The translations under genes and the position numbers were made by a program. Below are positions 21,290-32,265 of a DNA stretch of 64,000 nt, piece after piece. The notes beneath the pieces are model-generated. The model was not told the origin of the DNA. It did no database searches and saw nothing but the letters and a program-made list of their open reading frames with translations. Source of the stretch: Prorocentrum cordatum (lineage: Eukaryota > Sar > Dinophyceae > Prorocentrales > Prorocentraceae); assembly GCA_963575745.1 (NCBI GenBank), contig CAUYUJ010015269.1, positions 182,324 to 246,323 on the forward strand. Reading direction: 5' to 3'. Position 1 is the first letter of the stretch; each line of letters opens with the position of its first letter.

Positions 21290-22030
21290 CAGAATCGGCC
21301 CAGGACGGCTTCCCGGGCGCCGGAAGCAGAAATTCAGCATTTTCGAAAGAAAAATGTGTATTGGAATGGCCTCTTTTCGGCGCGATCGGAACTGCCCGGG
21401 CGTCCGGCCCGGGAGCCGGGCCGGGTGCCGGCTGGGCCGGGTGCCGGCTGGGCCGGGTGCCGGCCCGAGCTCGAGCTCGGGCCGGCACCCGGACGGCCTC
21501 CCGGGCGCCGGAAGCAGAAATTCAGCATTTTCGAAAGAAAAATGTGTATTGGAATGGCCTTTTTTCGGCACCGCCTCGGAACTCGATTTTCCGGCGCCCG
21601 GGCGCCGGCTCGGGCGCCGACCCGGGCGTCCGGCCCGGGAGCCGGGCCGGGTGCCGGCCCGAGCTCCGGAATCGGCCCGGACGGCTTCCCGGGCGCCGGA
21701 AGCAGAAATTCAGCATTTTCGAAAGAAAAATGTGTATTGGAATGGCCTTTTTTCGGCGCCGCCTCGGAACTCGATTTTCTGGCGCCCGGGCGCCGGCTCG
21801 GGCGCCGACCCGGGCGTCCGGCCCGGGAGCCGGGCCGGGTGCCGGCCCGAGCTCCGGAATCGGCCCGGACGGCCTCCCTCCCGGGCGCCGGAAGCAGAAA
21901 TTCAGCATTCTCGAAAGAAAAATGTGTATTGGAATGGCCTTTTTTCGGCGCCGCCTCGGAACTCGATTTTCTGGCGCCCGGGCGCCGGCTCGGGCGCCGA
22001 CCCGGGCGTCCGGCCCGGGAGCCGCTCTCG
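21290..22030. repeat. ~188-bp tandem repeat, four copies, AT-rich core in GC-rich spacer
   Basis: The core GAAGCAGAAATTCAGCATTT, followed by CGAAAGAAAAATGTGTATTG, starts at about 21323, 21511, 21699 and 21891. The cores are almost identical. The ~140-bp spacers consist of CCCGGGCGCCGG, GGGAGCCGGGCCGGGTGCCG and related SmaI-rich phrases that vary in length. The period of 188-192 bp is close to nucleosome spacing. Open frames through it cycle between phases. Confidence 0.92.
21453..21492. repeat. Perfect 40-bp palindrome
   Basis: One arm reads CCGGGTGCCGGCCCGAGCTC and the other 20 bases are its exact reverse complement, so there is no loop. It lies in the first spacer of the 188-bp array, next to GGGCCGGGTGCCGGCT repeats. 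Confidence 0.95.
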
Positions 22031-22218
22031 GCGGCGAGCAAGAGCACCGAGCCCGAGTAAAAAAGGAGGAAGTCTCGAGCCGGAGCGTTGTTGTTGTTGG
22101 GGGGCCGGTTTTGGCGGAACCCCAAAACGCCTGAGCGTGAGCCTCAATTTCAGAGGAAATGCGGCCGGCGCCTCGGCGAGAGCGCCAGGGCGAATATAGG
22201 GGGTCCAACAATAATAAT
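22031..22218. other. Spacer before first (CAA)n array
   Basis: Contains GTTGTTGTTGTTG near 22086 and a CCTGAGCGTGAGCCTCA...GGGGGTCCAACAATAATAATT block that resembles the sequence before the second CAA array. No gene was recognised. Confidence 0.4.
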
Positions 22219-22221
22219 TGC

Positions 22222-22298
<77 letters not shown>
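22219..22298. repeat. (CAA)n microsatellite
   Basis: About 26 uninterrupted CAA units preceded by GGGTCCAACAATAATAATTG. Confidence 0.97.
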
Positions 22299-22299
<1 letters not shown>

Positions 22300-23061
22300 C
22301 ATTTTACCCGAACGCGTGGTGTTCTCCCCAGTGCCAGGGTTTTCATACGACACCAGGCAATACCCCCACTTCGTGGGGGGGCATTACAAGCTCTACCAAA
22401 TATCCAAACGACTCTTCGCGACCACCCAAACCCAGCTTCCCGCCCTATGACGTTGGGACACTTCACTTCGTGGCGTGCGGACGACCGTGGCTACTACACT
22501 GGCGGGGGCAAGGGTTTTTGGAGATTTCGGCGTGCGCGCGCGAAGAAAAAACGAATGTGTCCCGCATGGTATTATTTGACAGGGATGATGGCCCTGGCAG
22601 GTGCGCAACCGTTGTCGCAGAAGTTCGAAAAAGTTGCTCGCAAAAGCCCGTTTGACAGAAATGTTTAAAAAGTGTTGGGTTTCCTACGAATCCGCAAGAG
22701 CGCGCGGGATGAGATTTTGACATTTTTTTGTTGAAAAACCATTGGTTTTTTGATGTTTTTATGTTAAAATCGCTCCGAACACTAAGCTTTTGGAAGGATT
22801 TCGTCTTGCGCGCGCGAATGTCCACTTTACCTTATTTTTTGCAAGGGATTCTTGAAATTTGATTATATTAGAACAAGAAATGTCATTTTATAGTGTTTTT
22901 TGCAAGGGAAAGCGGGGGGGACAACAAAACAACCGGATCTTGATCACATCGAATTACCTGAGGCTTCCTCACGAAAATGATGAAAATGTAGCTGCGGCCT
23001 AGGCGGCGCAGGGGGGGCGTGCACCAGGGGGCCCAACAATAATTATTCTTTAGAATTAATA
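22299..23061. other. Non-coding spacer between CAA arrays
   Basis: Mixed sequence with T-rich patches (22700-22910). The block just before 23062 repeats the layout seen before 22219. I saw no gene. Confidence 0.4.
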
Positions 23062-23067
23062 ATGTTC

Positions 23068-23129
<62 letters not shown>

Positions 23130-23131
23130 CC
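23062..23131. repeat. (AAC)n microsatellite
   Basis: About 22 AAC units, preceded by GGGGGCCCAACAATAATTAT and a short AT palindrome. Confidence 0.97.
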
Positions 23132-23899
23132 CGCATCGCGGAATCCCACATCAGCCACGCACCCGCTTCGCGAAATCCCACTTCAGACAGGCATTTCCTC
23201 GCAGCCCAGCCCAGCACTCCGCAGCCCACCCAAGCCAAGCCTGAAAAGGAGGGCTGACGGAACAGGCATGGGCAGTTGTTGGGAGTCCTGGGAAAGGGCT
23301 ACACGATGGGAGCATGGGGCGTTATTGAAGGCATGGTTCCACACTCCTTCGGCTCCGCACTGGTGGTGGACAGAGTGCGAAGTGATGGTGGTGATGGCAA
23401 GAAAGATTGGGCATGGGGGCCAGCCTGGACTCGAGGCGCTGCCGGGGGGTGGAGGGGAAGGAGGGAGGAAAGTAAAGGTTGTTTGATGTTTCTGGCCCTG
23501 CTGGGCCGCTCAAGGCGTCTGGGGACCTCTGGGGGCCTCCGGGGACCTCCGACAAACGCGAAGGCTTCCAGAGACGTTTTTGGGAGTCCTGACAGGTCAA
23601 CAAGTAACAGCATTGCAACACGCAAGAGCAGGATATAATCTTTTGCAAGGGTGATAGGACACAGCGCCAAACGCGCCAGGATCCAAGCGCACAAACAGCC
23701 ACAGCGCCAAACGTACCAGGCTCCACGCTAGTCGCGCGGGACAACATGTAGATGCACATTCTGTCATCTATTGACAGGCTGTACGTGCTGGCGGTCCTGA
23801 GACTCACTGAAAGCTTTCAGGCGAAGGCCAATCGATTGTGTAGAGGCCGCCCCAATGAGAGATGGGGATGTGCTCTCGTAGAAGACTTACACCATTCGG
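23132..23899. other. Spacer, no firm gene
   Basis: Contains a twice-repeated CACAGCGCCAAACG block near 23655 and 23700. A weak RGRPNERW motif (plus, about 23840-23870) recalls LINE tails but is too short to call. Confidence 0.35.
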
Positions 23900-24520
23900 C
23901 GAAACACAAATCCTCCCCGACTCCTGCTTTTTCCTCTGTCGAATCCTCCCCAATTCCAAAACCCTCCCCGACTCCTGCTTTCTCCCCTATAGAATCCTTC
24001 CCTATTCCCAAATCCTGCCCAACTCATGCTTTTCCGCTGTAGAATCCCCCGCTATTCACAAATCCTTCTCGACTTTTGCCGTTTCCTCTGTAGAATCCCC
24101 CCCCAGCTCCCAAATCCCCTCAGCTCATATTTCCTCTGTAGAGCCCTCCCCCAATCCTAAATCCTCCACAATTCATGCTTTTCCTCTGTAGGATCCTCCC
24201 CAACACCCAAACCCTCCCCAATTCCTGGCCTTCCCCTGCAAATCCTCCCCAACTCCCAAATCCTTCCCAACTCCGGCTTGCTCCTCTGTATAATGCCCCC
24301 AACTCCAGAAGCCTGCCCAGCTCTTGCTTTTCCCCTGTCGAATCCTCCCCAACTCCAAAATCCTCCTCTCCAGCTCTTGTTTTTTCCTCTGTTGAATCAC
24401 TCCAAGCCCCACATCCTCCCCACCTCTTGCTTTTTCCAACCTCCCCTACTCCCAAATCTTTCCCAACTCGTGCTGTTTCCTCTGTCGAATCGTCTCCAAT
24501 TCCCAAATCTAAAGTGGGGT
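23900..24520. repeat. ~50-57-bp C/T-rich tandem repeat
   Basis: The phrase TTTTCCTCTGTAGAATCCTC recurs about every 50-57 bp with CCCAACTCC / CAAATCC linkers, roughly eleven degenerate copies. It is strongly pyrimidine-biased on the plus strand. Confidence 0.85.
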
Positions 24521-24591
24521 TCTTGTTTTCTCTGGACACCCCACGCAGGAACAGGAACACCCCCTCCCTTCTCATTCACACACTCACACAC

Positions 24592-25003
<412 letters not shown>

Positions 25004-26400
25004 TCCTCACTCACACACTCGCACACACTCTCGTTCTCCAATTCACCCACTCACTCACAACTACAACTCATCACTAAGTCACTCACCCAACCACAACCAA
25101 CATGTTAACCCTTGTTTCCCCTCCGTTCCTTATGTTGCTCTGTGTTCCCGAGGTTCCCGTTTGCTTCCTGTGACAGGGTAAAGCGTGTGACTTGCGAAAG
25201 CGTGTGCATTCCCGATTGTCGCCCTCTGCTTCACTCAGGTATCCTTCGCTTGTTTATTGCAATGACGTTCGATTCTTACGTTGCCATCTGGTTGTTCCAC
25301 GCGAAGTACAACCGAATTGATAAGAGTACAAGGTGTGTGTGTGTGTGTGTGCGTGTGTCTTTATGTTTCCCGTCGTCATCGGCACTTTACCTCCGTTTCC
25401 CTGCGGCTCCGTACGGGGAAAGAAAGTTCCCTTGCTTGAGTATGGTGTATTTCTACCTATGCGCTCGCGACCGCCGGCGCTGCCGACAAAACACATGTTT
25501 CTGTATAGTTCCTTCTTGTCGGGTTTTCCACTGGCGATGAACAGTTGCGCAACTTCATGTACCCTATGTCCTCCGTGTCCTTGTGTGTTCACATGTACTC
25601 CTCTGATGTATGTTGTTTCTCTTGGATTCCCTCTGAAAAGGCAGCGGTGGTAACTTCCGACTGCTAATGGTTGCCTTCGATGCCTTCAGTTTCCCTATGT
25701 TCCCCGATGGCGTCATATGGGAAGATCGAAGAAGAAATGTCTGAAGGTGACTGTGTCATGTGCTTCCTGAGTTTTTCTGTGCTGCTCTCTGTGTTGTTTC
25801 ATTTCGCTTTGCTCTGTTCTGGTCTCCAATATTGAGCTCCGCAGGTTGGCGCTTCCCTCATTGTTCCCCTCCTCTTTTCCCACATGTTGGCCATGGGTTT
25901 CCATGTGTGTGTGTGTGTCCCTATGCTTCCCCATGCTTCCGCATGTGCGGCTACTCTTCCTCATTGTTCCTAACTGTTTCTCGGTGCCCCCCTCTACTCG
26001 AAGCAATCCCAAAACAGGAAGCACGAATTGTCGGATGTTCGTGTTAGCATTCCAACCTCCATGTTTCTCTATGCTTCCTTAGGTGTCCCTCCGTTTCGGC
26101 ATATGCTCCTCTGTGCTCGTTAGTTCCCCTCTGTCTCCCTGGGCACCCCTCCGCGTAGAGAAGGTCCGACCTGCAGAGGTTAACCTTCCAATCTCCCTGA
26201 TCCGCCGAGCCCAGAAGCGTGTGCGACATCCTGTGCGCACAGCCTACACGAATGCGACTGGGACCTTCTTCCCACCCACAACGCCCTGGCATCCTCACCT
26301 CTGCGACCACTGTTCCTGAGATCCCGCGAGCTGCAACATCCTCGACGGCACTCCCCCCACCACGCCTACCACGTCTGACACCGCCAGTCTTCTGGAGCCT
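25004..26400. repeat. Degenerate TTCC-rich low-complexity region with (GT)n
   Basis: Recurring TGTTCCC, CTATGCTTCC and GTTTCCCT phrases at irregular ~15-30 bp spacing, with a GT run at 25333-25352 and another short one at about 25903-25915. Open frames exist, but without recognisable domains. Confidence 0.55.
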
Positions 26401-27322
26401 TTGGGCATTCGTTTTTAGGGGCCACACACCCTGCATCACGCCCCCACAACGCCTTCCGGCTTCCCGACGCGCCACGACCGCCCAAGAGGCCCCCCAAACC
26501 GCTCCCCGAGCCTCTGGGGGTCTCTTTTTGGCGACCCCCCACCCGGCAAAAACCTCGCCGGGGCCCCCCACCACGCATCGGCACCTCGCAGCCCCCAGAG
26601 GCCAAAATCGCGTATTCTCTTCATTTTTTCTGTCCTTCCAAGGTTTTTCGCCTTCGGCTTTCGACGCTCCTCGACCGCTGAAGAGGCCCCCAAAACCAGC
26701 GCCCAAGCCTCTGCAGGCATGCTCATGGAGACCCCCCACTCTGCAAAAACCTGCCCGGGACCCCACATTCTCCTTATGTTTGTTCAAAGGTTTTTCGCCA
26801 TTCTGCTTTCCGACGCTCCTCGACCGCTGAAGAGGCATCCAAAACTAGCGCCCAAGCCTCTGGAGGCATGCTCTTGGAGACCCCCCACTCTGCAAAATCC
26901 TTCCCGGGATCCAACATTATCCTTTTTCGTTTAAAAGGTTTTTCGTCTTTCGGCTTTCCGACGCTCCTCGACCGCTGAAGAGCCCCCGCACCCCGCCGCC
27001 CCAAGAGGCCCAAACCGTTGCGATTCATTGTTTTTGACATATTTTGCCCCTTTCGGCTTCCCACCGCTCCACGACCGCCCCAGAGGCTCCCAAGACCGCT
27101 CTCCAATCAATGTTTTTGCTCTTTCGGTTTTCCACCGCTCCACGACCGACCCAGAGGCTCCCAAGACCGCTCCACAAGCTGCGGGAGTCTGTTTTGGGGG
27201 ACCCCCCAGTCTGTAAAAACCTCCCCGCCCCCCCCCACCGCGCCCCGGCACCCCGCCGCCCCCAGAGGCCCATATCGTTGATTGCCCTCCGTTCCACAAC
27301 CGCCCCAGAAGCTCCCAAAGTT
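26401..27322. repeat. 150-190-bp degenerate repeat family, left of the LTR element
   Basis: Units share CGACCGCTGAAGAGGC or CACGACCGCCCCAGAGGC, then ACCCCCCACTCTGCAAAAAC followed by CTCCCCGG, and often CACCGCGCCCCGGCACCCCG. At least six partial copies occur here and two more at 46.85-47.25 kb. The LTR retrotransposon is inserted between copies. Confidence 0.75.
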
Positions 27323-27573
27323 TGAATGGGGTTGGGAGACCCAACCAACAGCTTCGCCTTAAGCGAAGCCCAGCTCCCGCTCTGTTGTATCGTAGTACCA
27401 TTAGTCCCAGTAATAGGGGGCGAGCCATCTCAAGCAATATTCTGGTATGGATGGCAAATAATACACCTCTCGCGCTGAACTGTAGTCAGATCTGGGCGGC
27501 TGGCCGCTCGAGCCACGCGGCCGCGGGCACACGTTCGCTTCCGCTCCCTATGTACCCCAGCTCATTTTAAAGT
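27323..27573 (-). repeat. 3' LTR (left)
   Basis: Aligns along its whole length with 46600-46847, for example CATCTCAAGCAA, GTAGTCAGATCTGGGCGG and the inner end CCCAGCTCA. On the plus strand it starts TGAATGGGG and the TG...CA core ends at 27564. It opens with two adjacent inverted repeats: GGTTGGG/CCCAACC and CTTCGC/GCGAAG. Confidence 0.88.
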
Positions 27574-27724
27574 CGGGGGGGAGACGAAACGTGAGTCCGC
27601 CACCCTTATACAGCAGGCACGCAGCCACGATCTTCAAAAGGACAGCAAAATGGCGGGGCCGTAAGGAAGGTGGACCCGCACGCAAGTTGCCTTGCCTGTA
27701 CTATTCTGTACATAAAGATACTCC
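27574..27724. other. Internal 3' untranslated region of the LTR element
   Basis: Between RNase H and the 3' LTR. No obvious polypurine tract: the coding strand next to the LTR reads CGTCTCCCCCCCGAC, which is pyrimidine-rich. Confidence 0.5.
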
Positions 27725-28450
27725 TCAGGCGGCAGCAGAACAAGATGTCTGACCAGCCCGATAGTGCATATGACTCTTTAAGTCATGTTTGAAGGATTGT
27801 ACACCTCCCATGACCTGTAGGAGCATCTCTCTGTCGATGCTCCCTTCGGTGTGACCGTCCGCAATCATATCACGGGTGTCGCACCACTGACAACTGTGCA
27901 CGATTCCGCGCTCCATCACCTGTCGCATCCAACTGATGTGTCCGAAAAAGGTGCACCCAGTCGGCTTCTTCAAGTCTTTGCTTGACAAGGACTTAAAAAC
28001 AGACTCAGCATCTATGGTCAAAGTGACCTCGATGCTCAGGCCACCCAACTCAAGTACGTCTTTCAACTAAGTGGGAGTGAGCGGCCCTGCGTAGAGCTCG
28101 TGCAGAGTCACGACCGTGGGGTAACAGTCCTCCAAATTATGGGCAGCTGCGAGTGTCTCTTCTAATAGCTCGAGCGGACTTGCTAGCGGTGAGACTTGCA
28201 GCACGCGTAGATCAAGTGGACGACGGGTTTACCAGATGGCGTGTTTCCACTCCGCAGCAGGTTTGCCCTGCGAATACCGTAGCCCTTGACGTCGTCATCG
28301 GCGTCTCCAATCGGGCGTCGGTGACCTGAGTCGCTGTGCAGGTCGACCTCGCCCGTGGGAATTATCGCCTGATAGACGATCTTCTTGGGACAGGCCTGCA
28401 GTTCCCTGGTTATCGCGCTCAGTCGTCGCACTTGCATGGTCGGTTCTTGG
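27725..28450 (-). pseudogene. copia RNase H domain
   Basis: On the minus strand the sequence reads GEVDLHSDSGHR (first acidic cluster), KPVVHLI, EETLAAAHNLEDCY, GPLTPT, then a TAG at 28067-28069. It continues in frame with LKDVLELGGLSIEVTLTID (second acidic motif), SVFKSLSSKDLKKPTG, and CDTRDMIADGHTEGSIDRE, the D-x-(I/V)-A-D-x-x-T end motif of copia RNase H. The TAG falls where I would expect Gln (CAG). RNase H removes the RNA strand during reverse transcription. One frame change near 28190 also breaks this copy. Confidence 0.8.
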
Positions 28451-29380
28451 ACACGCTGCACAGATACAATATACACCATCAACCACACCTGGGTGATCAA
28501 TGCATACGCCAGCGCGCCTCTGAGGCTGACGAACATGCCTGCAACCATCTTGGATGCCTGAGCGCCAGCGTCAGCGCCGGTAAGTTCAGGGCGCTGCATG
28601 GGACGGAGCTGCTTGATGTTCTCGTCTAGGTCCAAGGTAACATTGCCGTCCTCATCCTTGGTATACATCAGAGCACAATTGGTGCATGTGTGCTTGTTGA
28701 GTTTACATGTGCCAAAGGTGCCCCCTGCGCACTTGACACACTTGTCAATGGTGTCCTCAATACCGGCCATATTGATATCATCATCATGTGGCCGTAAGCA
28801 GGTTGCTGCTCGTCTCGAACTCCTCGTCGTAGGACGTGTGTCGGAGACCAAACCCTCCGACGGTCCTGCTGAGCTTTCGTGAGAAAGCTCGGGTGCATCT
28901 TCGGTGCCAGTGCCTGGTTTGAAGCACTGCAAGCAATGCTTTGACTCGTCGTAGCGTTCGAATCCTGGGAGCCCGAAGCACCGTGGCCGATCCTGGCGGC
29001 AAAGTAAAACACACCGCACGTTCCTTTTGACCAGTTGCTTCAGCAAGTTTCTGTTAGGTCAACCCTTTCAGGAAGGCCATGTTGATGTCGAGGGAAGCAG
29101 TGATCCATTGCTTCTTGCACGCCGCCGCGCTCGCGAGTAGCCCCTGGCTTGACCGCCGCGCCGTTCCCGAAAAGGCTTCCGCGTCGAAGGCTTCAAGGCC
29201 CATGGAGCCTCGAACCACCAGGCGTTATCTGATGGCACGTTCCATCTCGCCTTTCTCGTTCTTCACAAACTTCCATTTGTACACGTTGCTCGAAGTCATG
29301 ATTGTTGACGCTTTTTGATATGTCTTGCAATTTGAAGCACTCGTTGTACAACCACGCCTTGAGTTCGGTGTAGAGAGCCT
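28450..29380 (-). pseudogene. copia reverse transcriptase (RVT_2), degraded
   Basis: Starts with ELKAWLYNECFKLQD, then WKFVKNEKGEMERAIR, a TAA, and RLVVRGSMGLEAFD, ASLDINMAFLKGLT (conserved Asp of motif A). A second TAA and VCFTLPPGSA, FERYDESKHCLQC follow. The catalytic motif region reads DDINMAG after a one-base frame disruption, with the V of the usual x-V-D-D replaced. Then KCVKCAGGTFGTCKLNKHT and ALAYALITQVWLMVY. The order of motifs is that of copia-type reverse transcriptases, and the stops and catalytic change show loss of activity. Confidence 0.8.
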
Positions 29381-30356
29381 TCGATACTTTCTCGGGATTC
29401 GCCTGGGCGTCAGCCTTCGCGAGGAGGTCGTCTTCCTTGACGACCACAGCTCGCTTTACAGCAGCGGCAACGTATACTGGCATAGTGGTCACGCAGTCGG
29501 CATCTAGTATCATGTGCTGTTGTTCGGACAAGGCTACCTTTGACATTTCTGCCGTGAAGCAGAGTTCTAGATATTGTCCGTTTTCGTATGAGTCCAGTCC
29601 GTAACTGCAATCTTCGACAATGGGGCGCAATGGGGCGTGATACGTCTCCTCAGTGTCGGAGTCGCGTGGGTGCCCCCACTTAGGCAGGTGCCCCCGCTGT
29701 TCTTCAGCTACAGTGATCAGCACACAATGGTATGGAACCATATGTGCGGGCATTGTGAAAAGGCCCTCTAGTGGAGTTGCCTCCAGAAGTTCCTTTTCAT
29801 CTTGTAGTTCTGCACGCCGCACTTCCATGACGCGTGACTCGAGATCAGCCTCCGAATCATCGTAAAACGTGGGAAGCCGTCCATCCTCATGTGGTGGTTC
29901 GGCTTGTGAGGCTTCTCCTGCAGTTCCATCTGGTGTCGGTACATCCGCCAATTCCTCAAACCTTGTCATGTCGTGGTCAAAACCTGCTTGAGGTTTGGTG
30001 GACTTCAGGCACTGGATGATTCTCGAATGTGCTGATCCAGTTATATCGCGAATGTTCAAAGCGGCGCCTTCTGCTTCATAATAGTGAAATCCTGGATTCA
30101 CATCGTTGCCATAGTGGACCGATGTGCAACTGTCAGCATAAGCAACCGGAGGTAGCTTATGGGTACGTTTAGTTAACCTGACCGAGACTACATTCTCAAT
30201 GCGGAAGAAGTTTCTGATAAGGTAGTGTAAAGCTAGATATACCTTAGGAAATAGACGGCTGGCACTTGTCATCTGAAGCGCCATCTTCTTGGTCGGTACA
30301 TAACCAAATGTCATAACAGGTCCCCCCGCAGGTGAACTGGCCACAAACGTCAACAC
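29193..30356 (-). pseudogene. Linker region between integrase and reverse transcriptase
   Basis: A 387-codon frame whose last part is the beginning of the reverse transcriptase. Upstream it has FGYVPTKKMALQMTSASR, KVYLALHYLIRNFFRIENVV and an acidic, Glu-rich stretch (DSEADLESRVMEVRRAELQ). The region is part of the copia polyprotein and has no assigned activity. The first codon is not a reliable start. It should be read as continuous with the integrase C terminus. Confidence 0.6.
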
Positions 30357-30399
30357 TGTCCGCAGCGCAGCGTTGCCGGAGCCACTTTCTCTGGCGAGA

Positions 30400-30801
30400 T
30401 TAAAGCTTCAATATATAGGGTGAATGTCGTGCATCGCCGCACTGTATTTGAGCATCGCGGCTTCCCACTCGAACGATGACATGACTCCTTTCGGGATCGC
30501 GCCTTGCAACTGGGAATGGGCCATTCCAGCCTCCCCAGTCGTCCTTCGTGGTTGTGGGGCGATGGTAGTCAACTAAATCTCCTTCATCGTAGTAATGCTG
30601 ACCGGTAACAGTTGTCTCGGTGCGCAATGCACGATTAGTCTTGGCTACTGCTGTGACCTGTGTGATAGCCACAATGCAGACCTGGCGTATCATCTGTTCG
30701 CGAGATGGATCCGACGTTTCCGTGGGCTGTTCGTGATCCAGGACAGGTAGGTCGGGGAGCATTGCTGGTTGCCGTCCAAACAGGGCGTTTAATGGAGACA
30801 C
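30400..30801 (-). pseudogene. Integrase C-terminal part
   Basis: SPLNALFGRQPAMLPDLPVL is the typical post-catalytic phrase of copia integrases. It is followed by YYDEGDLVDYHRPTTTKDDW and a GGWNGPFPVARRDPERSHVI block like the DNA-binding GKGY-type fold. It is shifted one frame from the catalytic core (30789-31253), with the break near 30870-30800. Confidence 0.7.
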
Positions 30802-31253
30802 CTCGTCATAGAAAGTGAACGCGCTGGCGACAAACAGGGCTCGCGCAGAAGTCGTGTGAGCACAAGAAGTACATCTAACCTGTTGAGTTCAGCTTCCATG
30901 ACATGAAGTATATGGCGCAATATGCCAGTTATGGCTTCGATCGTCGTAGCGCGTTGTCCATGCGCACGTATCCTTAGTTCAATGACCTTTGCCTTACGGA
31001 CTGCATTCGCAGTGTCGTTGTTGAGGGCATCCTCTCCGTCGGAGTAGAGTACCTTTGCAGGTCCAAACTGCATCCAGCACTGATGGTATGCATGTAGGAT
31101 ACTGGTCATCGTCTTGTCTGGCATCTCGATTCCAGTGGCATATCGAATGCAACGGTCGATGATATGAAATGTATTGTGGTCTTGTTTGTAGAACATCAGG
31201 TCACATACCACTTCTTCGTTGAGTTTGCCAGGCAGCGCAGTGGATGGCATCAC
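30789..31253 (-). pseudogene. Integrase catalytic core (DDE)
   Basis: Minus strand: VVCDLMFYKQ (first Asp), FHIIDRCIRYATG, VLYSDGEDALNN (second Asp) and ATTIEAITGILRHILH (Glu). All three DDE acids of the retroviral integrase family are present at plausible spacing. The enzyme inserts the element's cDNA into the host genome. It precedes reverse transcriptase, which defines the copia order. Confidence 0.8.
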
Positions 31254-31468
31254 CGCATGCCGTTATTTTTGTCCCAAGCCCTGCACTCCCGACATGTGTC
31301 GCAGACACTCTTGATCAGGTTGAGTCTGACGTTGTCCAGACCTATCTTGGTTAAGATGAGTATCATCTTAAGCTCTTTCGCATGGAACCAACGCAAGTGT
31401 AGCTTCCGCAGCTCGCGCGCTACCACGCCTGGGTCAAGGCTTCGTAAATGTTGAAGACTGATTTGCAC
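31250..31468 (-). pseudogene. Integrase zinc-binding (H2C2) domain
   Basis: LHLRWFHAKELKMILILTK supplies the two His (H-x4-H), and VCDTCRECRAW supplies C-x2-C. It is the left-hand, complete version; in the right-hand duplicate the same domain stops at the HLR of the first His. Confidence 0.75.
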
Positions 31469-31746
31469 ATCGATCCGTGACCAGTCTGGTAGTCGTGGTC
31501 GCGCAGCAGGGCTACCCGCTGGTGGCGGAGGAGGCGCATCTCTACCTTACTGTCGGCCACGTCTGACTCTAACCTGTGGCAGTCGGAGGCGATCATCCGA
31601 ACTCCCAGCTCCACTCGAGGCAGGTTGCCCTGCACGGGTTTAGCAGCATGTCTGCCTACTGTAATATCGTGGCTGCTGGCGCCCGCCGTGGGTCCGGCTC
31701 TAGAGCCGGGTCTTGGTGCTCGTAGCCGCGCATGTGGCGGCGCGGC

Positions 31747-32265
31747 TTACGCCTCGGGCGGCGGTGCTGCTGGTTCAGCAGGAGCCGGCGGCACTGGTCC
31801 TGCTGCTGGTTCGGCAGGAGCCAGTGGTAATGGTCCTGCTGCTGGTTCGGCAGGAGCCGGTGGTACCTGTCCACGATTGTCAGGCAGCTTCCAGGGTTTG
31901 CCAAACTTGCATTTGCAAGGTGTCAGTACATGTCCAGGCTCGTTCTGGCCGTAGTTCTTCTTGCAGCTCCGACATTCCCAATGGTAGTCTTCCTTATCGC
32001 ACCACCTGCAATGCTTGGGATTTCTGTCATGTGAGGGAGAGCGCACGTTAACATCATCCGCGCATGCAGGACATCCCAGCCCTCCCGAGGGCGGTCTCGC
32101 GATCGAACCGTCGGGCTGCCGAGGGAGAGTTGGATCGTCCAAATCAGATCCCCTCACGCTGGTAACAAGCACGGTGGAAGAATAAGGGTGACCATGGAAG
32201 GGATCACGGTTTACCTGGAAAAGACCGCGCGCGATCTGAACTGCATCCACAAGAAGGGACTGCAT
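31747..32265 (-). pseudogene. Cys/His-rich domain before integrase, left copy
   Basis: Minus strand: LGCPACADDVNVR, HCRWCDKEDYHWECRSCKKN and GHVLTPCKCKFGKPWKLPD give a cluster of CxxC and His residues consistent with a zinc-binding module. A Pro/Ala-rich repeat (PPAPAEPAAGP, three times) follows. It is homologous to 35052-36026. Function unknown. Confidence 0.55.

Noticed and set aside
20729-22298. 443- and 372-residue plus-strand frames with repeated KQKFSIFERKMCIGM
   Set aside because: This is the 188-bp satellite read through; the same text appears in all three phases because 188 is not a multiple of 3.
23752-24042. LINE tail suggested by RGRPNERW on the plus strand
   Set aside because: Eight matching residues only, in a short frame that runs into the C/T-rich tandem repeat.
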